From Proteles cristata cristata (Eukaryota; Chordata; Mammalia; Carnivora; Hyaenidae), in assembly GCA_017311185.1 (NCBI GenBank), contig JAESUZ010000432.1:930001-994000 (forward strand): DNA of 64,000 nucleotides. Direction: 5' to 3'. Below, piece after piece: positions 1 to 10,560 of this stretch; position 1 is the stretch's first letter, and every line of letters starts with the position of its first letter. A model generated the notes under the pieces. The model was not told the DNA's origin. It saw only the letters and a program-made list of their open reading frames with translations, and did no database searches. Position numbers and translations under genes: made by a program.

Positions 1-902
1 GATCTCTCCTCACTCACTCTGCCTCTTCTCACTTCCCACAAGAAACCCGCAGTTGCACCAAGCCTGCCAGGAAAATCCAGCAGTCTTCCTGACCTAAAAG
101 TCAGGGGACTGGCAACCTTAATCTCCCTTTGCCAGAGAAGGTTAACATTCAGAATCCAGAGATTAAAACATGAACCTATGGGGAGAAGGCGCATTACTTG
201 TCTACTATACTCCCCAAATCTTACTTGCCCTCTATCTCCAGCAGAGCACTGTTCCACAGGGAATGAAACGAACCCAACTTAAGTGTGTAAAAGTGACCCA
301 AGTCCATCATCACCTATCGTATTTCCCCCCCAGGATATAGGAAAGGAAATAAGAGATCGCAAGAGTCATGAGTGCAAAGACACATGCTCTTATCCCTGGA
401 CAGAACTTGGGGTTCATTTTCTCTTAATACGTGGTCACATTCTTAAGACAGCCTGAAAACCTCCAACCGAATCAATAACCACACCACAGACTCACTGAAG
501 ACAACCTCACAAAGATCCTGAAATCCAACGTGAAGCACCAATGGGAAAAACTGCAACAAAAAAAACCATCAACCTTTTGGTCTGGTTACTATGAAGACTT
601 GTAATCATTTTTCTCTTCGAACATATACACCAAGTCCCAACCCTTGAGCACAGCACTACAAAACGCTTTACACCCCTGGGAAAAACTGTGCCTCAATATA
701 AGCTCAAGCTTAAAACCCTCACAGGGCGCAGTACCACTAAGCTCTGACCTGACTTTTAGAACTGTGGAAAGCCACTACGCAGATTCACTCTGTGCTTACC
801 ACAAGTAAGACCCTGTACAATGCAGGACACACCTTTTCTTCGCTGCTGGTACCTGCCAAGACTCGTGGCAGATTCAAACCTGTCATATTTCAAGGTAGTA
901 CT
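1..902. other. Unique AT-rich non-coding DNA (probable intron)
   Basis: No gene, tRNA or recognisable repeat is visible here. If the CpG-island exon at 9,569 is real, this stretch lies downstream of it on the minus strand and would be intron 1. I found no convincing exon with paired splice sites on either strand. Confidence 0.4.
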
Positions 903-1108
903 GGACGCCTGGGTGGCTCAGTCAGTTAAGCGTCCAGCTCTTGATTTCGTCTCAGGTCACGATCTCACAGTTTGTAAGCCAGGGTTCAGGCTCTGTGCTG
1001 GATGTGGATCTCGTTTGGGATGTTCTCTCTCCCTCTCTCTGTGCCCCTCCACCCACTCTCTCGGGTGCGCGAGTGCACTCCCACCCTCTCGCAAATATTT
1101 TAAAAAGT
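903..1108 (+). mobile_element. Felid tRNA-derived SINE (older copy)
   Basis: The copy starts GGACGCCTGGGTGGCTCAGT, the tRNA-like head with a box A motif, and runs through a degraded GGTTC-type body, a CT-rich block and a short A-rich end. The body has lost the usual CGAGCCCCGCGTCGGG and carries a private CG-rich patch near 1,062-1,072, so it is an older or mutated copy. No clear target-site duplication is visible. Confidence 0.85.
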
Positions 1109-4049
1109 AAGAACAAGAAGTTCACCAAGTTGGTGTAAACTTAACTTTAAAAAAAAAAAAAAAAAAGTTTAGTGTAGTGTGATTCCAGATTGGCCTCCAG
1201 AGGGAGCAGCATCCTTTCAGAAACAGACTGCCCGCCAGGTGGATGCTTCTGCGCGTCACTAAATATGAATGTAAAGACACACTCACCAAAAAATATGAAG
1301 ACATTCAGGAGCAGAGCTTGATTTTGATAATGCTCTACTCAACAGAAGGCACTGATGGATATCAAAGGAAGCAAGCAGATATTGAACTTGATAAACTTTG
1401 GGTGATCAGTGAGAAAAAACTGCAGAATCATTTATGAAGGTCTGAGCCTTCACCTCGACACTGACCATTAACGCTATCATTGGCCGTTATCCTTCCTACT
1501 GACAATTCCTCAGGTTTAAGATTCAAATGAAATAATTAACATTATTTAAATTAGCAAGATAGTTTTGTCTAACACGACTGAGAGTAAAAAGATTACAAAC
1601 AACTGAAGGGTACTCGCTCTAAGTATTAGAAACTAAGTACTGAGAGAGACTTCTAATAAACTTAGGTCCAGTATTTCAGAGATGGACTACAGACACACAG
1701 TGACACCTCATCAGGACAAAAGCTGAGTGATTGAGGTGTGTAGTTCTCCCATTACCAACCGTGGACCAACTACGCACTTGGCAAGGCATGTGCACAAATC
1801 AATCAAGCGGAGGGCCGGCCACAGCCTCAGTTATCCAGCAAAGAGTCCAGATGAGAAGAAATCACATCTTCCACACGTCCATCACCCACTCTACCTGCTG
1901 ATGCAGGTAGCAGGATTCATAAAGCTGGCCTTTTCTAGTTCGTGTTCTCCATAACATAGAAATCTCTCAGAATTAACTACAGGATACATCATCCCAGGGT
2001 GGTAAATTCCTGACAGTCCTTTGCTTCTTTTTCTGTATTTTCTAGTTTTTCTACAGTGAATTCCTACTGCTCTTATATGGAGAAAAAAAGCAACAATCAA
2101 TCTTTTACTTATTATTTCTACAATGACTAGCAAAGTGTACGGTAGGTAACCAAAAGAGAATCGCTGGTATACAGAGTCAGTGTAAACGAGCCATTGTTTA
2201 AAAAAAAAAAAAAAACCCTAAACCATATGAAGTACCATTGTAAAAAGAAAAGACCAATCTATCAAGCATCTAAAAACTAATTTTTTAATGCCAATCAGAA
2301 ACACTCAAATCCCATATTTAAGACAGAATGATTGCAAAGGACTTTCAAAGAAAATACATCATTGTTCCGTAAGCCATACGGTACTACTTAAAAAAAAAAA
2401 AAAAAAAAAAGGCCCAGATTACCCAACGGTAAAGGACTTGTCAGAGTAACCCGACAGAACTGATACAAGTCACACAGCACGGCTCCGTATTTACAGCACC
2501 CTCGGTCTGGAAGAATCTGAGGGCCTTCGCCATTCACCTAGCCTCCCAACACCACCTTATTCACTGATTTCATTCAACTGTGACTCATCATTCTTACCAT
2601 TTGTTATTCAACAGGGTTCCGACTGACATTCTTAAAATGCATGAATATCTCATTTCCGTTTGTAAGTAGACGTCTGAGGATTCACACCACACTATTAAAA
2701 ATCCATTACCCAAGCAACCTAAGACGAATAGATGTGGCTGGGGGAAGCTTGCTGAAGAAGGAAATTTTCTTTCAATTTCATTGATTTTAGTCATTCAAAT
2801 CTGATCTTTGAACAGATAATACAATTTAAAAAAACTTAACCACATAAAATATATTTAATTATAGGCTGTGAGATTTCCTTCTGGATGATACACAGGGTAT
2901 TTAGTTCGTACCCTGAATGGCTTTCCAATCTGTAGTAAATGTATTGTCAGAGGCCACAGGCTCAGAGACCAGCTTCCAGGTGTCAAGGGTTACTTCCCCA
3001 CACGTCCAAACACATCCAGGGCTGACTGGTACAGGAACCACCCATCAGGACTGCCTCCCCTACTTTTCCCATTCACCAGTCAACTATGAATTCTAACAAG
3101 CATTTTTGCATGCTTCTCCTTTTTGCCTTCTCTCCATTCACGGGACCATTAATCATCCAGGCCAGAAAAGATATCCATTTCATTCTCCACCATGAAACAT
3201 CCATTTCAGCTTTCAAGCTCTATTTTCCCCTACAGGGAAAAAGCTGCTACTTTTTACTTCTCTTCTTCAAAGTGTTGCTTCAACAGGTGTAGCAGTAAAG
3301 AAGTGAAAATCATTAAATGTCTACCAATAGAAAATATAGTTAACTACATATGCAATCTATATAGGTAGCTATAGAGAACAAATACTTTGAAGCTACAAAA
3401 ATTCTTTTTAAACAATGAAGCTTCTTATCTATTGATATAGAATAAGAGATAAATTCAGTGAAAAATGCAAGTGAAAAACCATGTGGTGTGCCTCATCTTT
3501 ATGTAAGCGGAAAGAAAAACTGTTTATTCGCATTTACTTGTTCACAAATAAATTAATCGTTTCTTTTACATCATGCCAGAGATGAATGGCTACGTCCCAG
3601 TGAGGGTAAGAAGGAATACCTGAGGAGACACTTCCAGTTTATAAAACTTTTTGTACACTTGAAATTTGAGCCATGTGACTGTATCAACCTAATTTTAAAG
3701 TCGAATTATTTTAAACTTGCTTATAACTTTTATTTCCAGAGTAGTTGTGATTGCTGTTAACACTTTAGAAAGCTGAGAGCAGGGAGACTGGCAAATAGAT
3801 TAGCTTAAGAACCAATCTCACTCCTTTATAATCATGCATTTAGCATTCCAAAAGAAACCCCAAAAGTCTCCCCCAACACTATCACCAAGATATCCCACCT
3901 TGTTATTATTTAATGAAGCAATAATTACTTATTAAGTTGCTACCCTGTAACACGATATGGGATGCAAAGACAGATAGAAGAGAAATGTAAAATTGTAAAT
4001 TCTGCATGGGAACCATTAACCTTGATGGATTCAATTAAGTCTGAAATTT

Positions 4050-4082
4050 CACATAACTCTTTAGGAAGCAAAGAGTTATGTG
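4050..4082. repeat. Perfect 13-bp inverted repeat
   Basis: Arm CACATAACTCTTT at 4,050-4,062 is matched exactly by its reverse complement at 4,070-4,082, with a 7-nt spacer. No known element is attached to it. Confidence 0.8.
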
Positions 4083-4462
4083 TTATCTGTGGAGGACATT
4101 TCAGCTAATCATACAGTTGGGAGATTCCTGAGATCACCAAAAGGAAGAATGTAAGCCTGCAGTATAGGGAAAGTTTTATTCTGCCTTTCATATCCATCGA
4201 AGCATAGAAGAAACTGAAGAATTATGAGAATATTACAGTCCATTTGAAAATCTGTCTAATTCAACAGCATGGAAAAGAATCCAAATGTCAAACCATTAAT
4301 TTTAAGAATTTTTATATACAATAACTCAGACATATGCATATAGAAAAACAAAATAGCTTTTTTAAAAATAAACTTTATTTATAAAAGTAATGATAATTAC
4401 CTAGTAATCAAGCTGAAAACAAAGAACTCATTTGATAGCCTACAAGAAAATCTGGTTTTGTT

Positions 4463-4483
4463 ATACACACACACACACACACA
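4463..4483. repeat. (CA)n microsatellite
   Basis: About ten uninterrupted CA units. Simple repeat of ordinary length for a mammal. Confidence 0.9.
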
Positions 4484-4869
4484 GACCCCAGTAAACTACT
4501 GTATGTCATCTAGCACCTACAAAGAAATACTACTTAAATGCCATTAAAGCAGCAGGTGACTAGTGATCATTTTCATGTTCATCCCTATTTCCTGAGCATC
4601 CACTGGGAGAGACAGGGGTTCTGCTTCCAGGATTTTATAATCCAGTAACGACTGCTAGAGCACTCAAGGACGAATTGAGCACAGACAGTTATCACCACAA
4701 GGTTAAGCAACCACAGGAGTAGAGGAGACCTTAGCACCCTGAGGACAGAGAAGAGGAAACACAGTGCACTTGCCAGCCTTTCTACTTGAAGCCTTTCACT
4801 TGAAAGACTTCAGAAGGCAGAGAAAGGAAAGGGAGAAAAATCCAAGTGGAAATGCATGAAAAACCAAGA

Positions 4870-4917
4870 GTTTACATTCTTTCTTTTATAGAAGAATGTA
4901 AAAGAAAGAATGTAAAC
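4870..4917. repeat. Perfect 18-bp inverted repeat (hairpin)
   Basis: Arm 4,870-4,887 (GTTTACATTCTTTCTTTT) is the exact reverse complement of 4,900-4,917, with a 12-nt loop. The loop contains a partial extra copy of the arm (AGAATGTA), so replication slippage or template switching could have made it. Confidence 0.85.
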
Positions 4918-5034
4918 CTAAGTTTGAATAAAACAAGAATTAAATTCGAAAAAGAGCGTGGAGGCCAGATAATGGAGCTCTGAAAGGCCTCACTGGGGAC
5001 CGAGAACTTCACTGTTGAGCTGATCAGCACCGCT

Positions 5035-5245
5035 CAGTGGAGGAGCAGTGTTTGGAAGGCACTTTTTGGATTCAAACTCCAGCTTTTCTACCTACTAGCA
5101 ACCCTCCAGGCTCGTGAAGTACAAGTTTCTTCATCCGTGGAGTGATAAGTAGTACCTACAACATAAAACTACTATGACAACCAAATGAGAACAAAGCATC
5201 CAGCACGAAGGCTGACATAAGAAACACTCAAGAAGTGTGTTTGAT
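5035..5245 (+). mobile_element. MIR-like ancient SINE relic
   Basis: The order of motifs fits MIR: a part like 'GGATTCAAACTCCAGCTTT', then 'TTTCTTCATCCGTGGAGTGA' (a form of TTTCCTCATCTGTAAAATGG), then 'GATAAGTAGTACCTAC' and an end like 'AAAGCATCCAGCACGAAGG'. The match is strongly diverged, as expected for MIR. Boundaries are approximate. Confidence 0.65.
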
Positions 5246-6359
5246 TTTGTTTGCTTCTGTCAGGCAGGGAAAACATGATCAGGGCTGCCTTTAGGACAAT
5301 TAATAGCAGTGCACATGATGAATGGCAAAACGTGGAGATTAGGGATGTCTCCTCCATTATTGGCAGTTGAGGCAAAGGGATTAAAAGTATTTTGTTGCTG
5401 GGAAAATGGAAAAGCAGCAGGAGAACCTGATTTCTGAACCATAATGCAGTAAAAGTCCAAAGAATTTCTGAGAAAAGGCGAGAGGGCAGAATCAAAGGTA
5501 ACCTTTGATTTTAAGCCTGGATGACTAAAAAAGATCATGAAAATAAACAAGAAAATGGGGCAAAAATTAAATCTGTAAAGGAGGCAGTTTAATTCTGAAT
5601 CTTCTGATTCCAGATTACAAAATGAGAGTTACTTACAGTTTATCAAGGAGAACAGAAGGCGAGTCTGAAGCTTAGGAAAGAAGAGGCAGGTGGTGCAGAA
5701 CGGGAGCTTCAGCAGGGGAGGGAAGGACAGTGGGCACCGTGCGTGTGTGCATGACTAGAAAAGAGAAAACGCGACCCTAAAGAGGAAGATGTGAAGTCAA
5801 TCTAAAGTTACACTTGTAGAGAAAGGAGATGAGAAACCGCACAAAGGCCACAAGAAGGTACAAGTGTGAGGTGCTGGCTTGTGCAAGTTACAGAGAAGAC
5901 GAAGGCTTCCAGCACTCCAGATTCCATGGCTCTTCAGATGCTCATGTACCTTAGATTATAAACTGACTTCTGATGATGTGATTATTATACGTTTAGAAGA
6001 GCCTGAAAGTTACTGAAAAGTGTTAATTATTCCAACTCAACCGCCAGCAAGACACAGCTAACACTGTATAATTATAATTAGGTATTTTTCCAGTATCTCA
6101 AAGCTCAAAGAAGTAGAACCTTTAAGTCTTCATCTTCATTGACATCCATCCACACATCTGACTCTACTGATTACTATTTCAGGAAACCCTCTCCCTCTGT
6201 CTACTTGACACAGCCAATTCTCAGGTTTTCTCCTTTCTATTTTGGCTTCTTTCAACTTAACTAGTTTCTCCCTAGAAACAGAACATTCAGGGAACAGCAA
6301 TCCCCGATGCAATTCCACAAGAGCTGATTTAAACAGTTTTTAAAACCCAACTACATTTT
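5246..6359. other. Non-coding unique DNA
   Basis: AT-rich stretch with no recognised gene or named repeat. Minus-strand open frames of about 100 codons at 5,172-5,550 lack splice context, known motifs or a GC pattern that would suggest coding. Confidence 0.4.
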
Positions 6360-6553
6360 GGGATGGCTGGGTGGTTTAGTCTTAAGGTTAAGCGACCGAC
6401 TTCAGCTCAGGTCATGATCTCATTGTCCATGAATTCAAGCCCCACATCAGGCTCTGTGCTGACAGCCTGTTTTGGATTCTGTTGTCTACGCTCTCTTCCT
6501 CTCCCTCCTCACGCTGTTTCTCAAAACTGACTAAACAGTAAAACAAAAAAATC
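6360..6553 (+). mobile_element. Felid SINE (old copy) with perfect 18-bp target duplication
   Basis: A diverged SINE (GGCTGGGTGGTTTAGTC head, GACTTCAGCTCAGGTCATGATCTCA body) is flanked by the exact duplication AAAACCCAACTACATTTT at 6,342-6,359 and 6,554-6,571. The body is short of some usual segments. Confidence 0.92.
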
Positions 6554-6571
6554 AAAACCCAACTACATTTT

Positions 6572-7614
6572 AAACTCTGGATCCTACCTAATGCTTCTTT
6601 TGTTGTCATTAATAGAACCTACATAGTTTCTTGACTGGGAGGTGGGGGGCGGGGGGGTGAGACACATGAATGTGTCTCCAAAAAAGACTTTCAAGCTAAA
6701 CTGCAAAATAAACTTTCTATTTCTTTCCATCAGCAGTAAGATCGATTAATTCTTGAAAATACACACATGTAGCATTGCATTCTCCACCCTACGACAGCTG
6801 AAAAGTCAATAGATCTTAACACACTCTAAAGCTGTCTTTCTGGTGCTGAAACATTTTTGTATCCCACAACTATAAAACCTACTCACATTCAGTGTAAGCT
6901 GTCCAAGAGATAATCAAGAACAGCTACACCACTTAGATAAGAATCCAATTACCATCCTTAACAATCACCAAGAAATAAAAGCTCAAATGTTTTCCCATAT
7001 GTGGGTTTCTTCTCAAATACGTATTACAACTGATCATATTTTATTAACTTCAGTATCTGCCATATTTCTTTAAAATACAACTGTCACATACACTAGAAAA
7101 CTGAAAGAGATTAATGTACCATAATATTAGGGCCTGCACTTTATTGAATTGTCATGATGTGCTTTTAAGAAACTACAAAATACTAAAATGAAATAAGTAA
7201 ACTTTAATTTTTAAGGCCTTCATATTATCTTACTAGTTTATAATTCATAAAAATGGTAACTTATGAGATTATCCATCCAGTTTGTAAGGCATAAAACACC
7301 TGTAATAACTACAACTTACTATGCTATCCAAGTTTAGCAGGGCATCAGAGTGACTAAACTAACAGTTCTGACATAGTTAGTGACATCAGCTCCAGGTATA
7401 TTTTAATACAGCACCAGAAACCTCATCTAAAAGGATACCAGAGTCCATGCTATCTTTTAGACTATTTTTCAATGCATACGATGATACTCATGTCTCTTAT
7501 TTCATAAGGAACATCTCTATTCGTAAGGAAGCCCAAAAAGAGGCAAAAACTCTTAAGATTGATAATTTTGTAAGGTAGTGTTCATTAATGAAAGGCGACA
7601 CAGCAGAGTAGAAA
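6572..7614. other. Non-coding unique DNA
   Basis: AT-rich sequence. It includes a G-rich patch at 6,637-6,658 (runs of 3, 6 and 7 G). No gene or named repeat recognised. Confidence 0.4.
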
Positions 7615-7785
7615 ACACAGGTTCTTGGCTTAAGCCGGAATCTCCTGCAGTCACCACCACTAAAAAGGTGATGAGATCTTGAGCAGTTAAGTTCATCTAT
7701 CACAGCCTGCGTATTAATCCTCAGATTGGGGAGAATGCCACCTATGTTGTTAGAAGTAAATAAGAAAAAGCAGATTATTACCAGC
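7615..7785 (+). mobile_element. MIR-like ancient SINE relic
   Basis: Motifs follow MIR order: CACAGGTTCTTGGCTTAAGCC, then CTTGAGCAGTTAAGTTCATCT (related to 'cttgggcaagttacttaacct'), then CCTCAGATTGGGGAGAATGCCACCTATG (related to 'cctcatctgtaaaatggggataataataccta'), all diverged. Confidence 0.65.
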
Positions 7786-9139
7786 AACTGTAACTAAAAT
7801 GCCATAGACACTTTGGCTCCTTTTCAACCACAGCTCCCAAAAAAATTACACAACTGGGCCTAAGGTTTCAGGGCATATACGTGCTTTTAGAACCAGACTT
7901 CTTTGTGATTATCTTATTCAGGTCTATGTTTTCCCTGGAAGCCAGCACAGCACAATTTTAGTAAATACACGCCAGTGATTAGATCAACAGAGCCTTCAGC
8001 ACTTCTGTGCACAGAAATACAAAAGGTGAGAATTTCCTAGCTTTCTGTCTTCTTTAATAGTAAGCAGAGTAATACCCTTTCACTCACAGCTTCCTCCCTA
8101 GGGTCTACTATCAAAATATTCAGTTCCTGGCTGCTCTGAGGTTTTGTTTTGTTTTTTAACCTGTTTGAAATTCAAACTTCTGGGCCACTAGCCTTCTGTC
8201 TTTTACCTTTTCTTCACAGGAGCAGGTTCCTGTTTAAGGAGTTGAATTTGTTTGCATACGGAATTTAAATTCACCTTGAAAAATGCAGTATCCAAAATAC
8301 AAAACAGAAACTACTTTAGAAACCTTCTTTATGCAGTCATCCGAGCCTCATGCAAGCTCTGTGTAAACATGTTACTTAACTTGCCTAGTAAGTATCCCCA
8401 TCTGGCCTTAGACAATCTGAAAGTTTTACCACATTATGTTTCAAAATAGCAGCTTGTAACCCTTGTTAAAAACTACTTAATAATAGCTAAAGATTACAAA
8501 AACTCGATACAATGTTAAAAAGCCAACATAGCTATGCAGCTCTTATAAAGAATAAGGTATGTAATAAAATGGAGGAATAAATGTGAGGATCCTTGGCCAA
8601 TAAAAAGCATATACTATGTATGATCCCATATTTTCTTGGTAAAGCATACTTACACGCATAGAAAAATTCCGAACGGCTAAACACCACACTTGTAGACTGA
8701 TTACCCTGGGTAGTGAAAGAGGAAAATGGGGGGGGTGGGGGGGTGGGCAGGGGGGTAGGGAGCAGACGTCTTCATTGTTTAGCTGCTTTTTTTCTTAAAG
8801 AGCACGTAGTATTTTTATTAAAAAAAAAAACGGCGCAAAATAACCATTGGTAAAACTATACTTTCCCCTCCGTACCCAAATTCTTCAAACGTGCAATTTT
8901 AAAAACACAGTTAGGATTTCCGTTTAAAAAAAAAAAAAAAGACCTACAAAAATACAGCACTAGAAGTTTAAAAAAAAAAAAAATCTTGGATTTGCAAAAT
9001 TACTCCCGCTGGCTGTACTCAGGGATCCTCCCTACGTCAGTGGTTCGAAATACCCTAAAAAACGAGCACCACGCTTGAACAGTAGTAAACGCTCAAACAA
9101 AAAAACAGAAAGTAAGAAAAATGTTAGCGCTTGCTCTAG
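7786..9139. other. AT-rich flank of the CpG island
   Basis: Non-coding. It holds a run of G-tracts at 8,728-8,760 and three A-runs at 8,821-8,830, 8,925-8,940 and 8,970-8,981. The base composition switches sharply to GC-rich at about 9,140. If the leftward gene is real, this is the start of intron 1. Confidence 0.4.
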
Positions 9140-9568
9140 CCTCGCAGATCCCTCCCAGCCTCACCCCCCCACCCCCAGGCTTCCCCGAGCCTACGTAGGC
9201 TGGAGTCGCTTCCTTCCAAATCAAAACAACAACAGAAAGTCACGGGGTGGAATTGAAAAGGCCCGAAGGGGCCCGTGGGTGTCTCCGGACCACAGCGCCC
9301 GGAAGGCCAGGTCCCCGAGCCCGGGTCAGAGCCCAAGGACCACCCGCCCCCACCTCCCGTAGCCCTCGACCCCTCCAGACTCCCTCGGCCGCCCTCGACT
9401 CCCCGCGCCCGCGACCCTTCCGACCCCGACCGCCAACCTCCCGGCCCCCCTCGGAACCTCCAGCCTCCCCTGCCTCCCCAGCCCCCGACCTCCCCGCCCG
9501 GCCGCGACACTCCAGCGTGCGGGACACGCCGACCCGCACGACCCCGACTCTGCAGGCAGCGGCGTTAC

Positions 9569-9780
9569 CTGCGGCGAGACGGTCGGTCCGGCCCGCCGCA
9601 GCGCCGCGCAGGGCCAGACGCTAGGACTCGGCGGACTCCACGGCCGCCCGCCGCGCCCGCCGCCACCACGCCGCCACCGCCGCCGCCGCCGCTGCAGCCC
9701 GGAGGAGGGGCGGGGCCGCACCCGCCGCTAGGGAAGCCCGACCGCCGCGGCCTGGGGAGGCGTCGGGAACCCAGGCATGC
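9569..9780 (-). other. Candidate first exon (5' end of a leftward gene)
   Basis: On the minus strand the GC-rich sequence ends in CGCCGCAG followed by GTAACG, a good match to the splice-donor consensus MAG|GTRAGT, with the exon's last base at 9,569. The upstream limit is set only by the NRF-1 and GC boxes and is a guess. The stretch contains a short CGG repeat on the exon strand and no clear ATG in a good context, so it is probably 5' untranslated. The gene cannot be named from this exon, and exon 2 is not recognised in the window. A chance donor-like match in GC-rich DNA is the main alternative. Confidence 0.45.
9671..9693. repeat. Short interrupted (CCG/CGG)n triplet repeat
   Basis: CCGCCACCG followed by about five CCG units, reading as CGG repeats on the minus strand inside the candidate first exon. 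It is interrupted by CCA units. Confidence 0.85.
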
Positions 9781-10001
9781 GCACAGCGCCGGGCGCGAGA
9801 ACCGCTCCGGGAAGACGCCGGAGTCAACAAGGCTTCGGGGACGCCCCCCTCCGGCTCCGCCCCACCCCCCACCCGGGATGGTTCCGCCCCCACACCCAAA
9901 CAACGCGAGGTCTTGAGGAGACTTAGGGACGGCCCCGGTTGAGCGAGATCCCGCGAGAACAGGGCATCGCCCTCCTCGGCCCTTGCCGGCGTTCGGACGC
10001 G

Positions 10002-10025
10002 GAGGAGCTGAGGAGCTGAGGAGCT
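10002..10025. repeat. Three tandem 8-bp units in the CpG island
   Basis: GAGGAGCT occurs three times in a row. It is a minor local expansion within the promoter region. Confidence 0.9.
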
Positions 10026-10560
10026 GGAGGGGCGGGGGAGGGCTCAGCTGCGGAGGCGGTTGTCTCACGCCGCGCTCCGGGATGGGGCGTCTCGGTGTCG
10101 GGACGCCCCGAGGGTGGTTCCCCGCGGGTCACTCTGCGAAAGCCGTTGTGGAGAGTGCTCCCCGATTTATCGCAAGAGCAAGGACTTTTCACAGTATTGC
10201 GCCGCTTTGAAGCGACCGCTGAGAGTCTAGAACTTTCTCCATAGCCCAGCGTTAACGCTTCCGCCGTCGGGCCCGCGCGTTTCCCTGCGTGCCGGGCCTG
10301 CTCGGGAGTCGGGCTTGTTCCCACACCTAACGGTATCGTCCTTGAGCGAACTGAGGAGTTGGGAGCGGTGAAGTGCGTGCCGAGCGGGTTTCTGGTGGCC
10401 TGCGTAGACGTCCCCGAGCGCACTGTGGGAGAGAAGGGTTTTCAGGAAGAGGGATTAGAAAGTGGGCAAAGGGAAAGGGCGGCTGAGAAAACGCTGCCCG
10501 GGAACCTGGCGGTAAATGAGCTAGGCGCACTTGGAAGTGGGGTTTAGTATGCCTGAAAGT

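Larger units (their letters stand above)
1109..5029. other. Mostly unique non-coding DNA with poly-A tracts
   Basis: AT-rich sequence with A-runs at about 1,149-1,166, 2,200-2,215 and 2,391-2,410, which may be tails of old retroelements. Weak L2/MIR-like similarity (minus sense) is seen near 3,905-3,985 and 4,580-4,650. Two perfect hairpins (4,050-4,082 and 4,870-4,917) and a CA repeat are listed separately. No exon is recognisable. Confidence 0.4.
9140..10560. promoter_or_regulatory. CpG island / promoter region
   Basis: GC content and CpG density jump far above the surrounding AT-rich DNA, especially at 9,230-10,300. Visible motifs are a GC box (GGGGCGGGGC, 9,707-9,716), further CCGCCCC boxes on the other sense near 9,855-9,900, an NRF-1-like site (GCATGCGCAC, 9,775-9,784) and an ETS-type CCGGAAG at about 9,299. 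I see no TATA box. This is the usual look of a housekeeping promoter, many of which fire both ways. The minus direction is supported by a splice donor at 9,568. Plus-strand transcription from about 10,050-10,550 is possible but unsupported. Confidence 0.85.

Noticed and set aside
9275..9916. 213-codon proline/arginine-rich frame in the CpG island
   Set aside because: All frames on both strands are long here because GC-rich DNA has few stops. Composition is simple, and there is no good start or domain.
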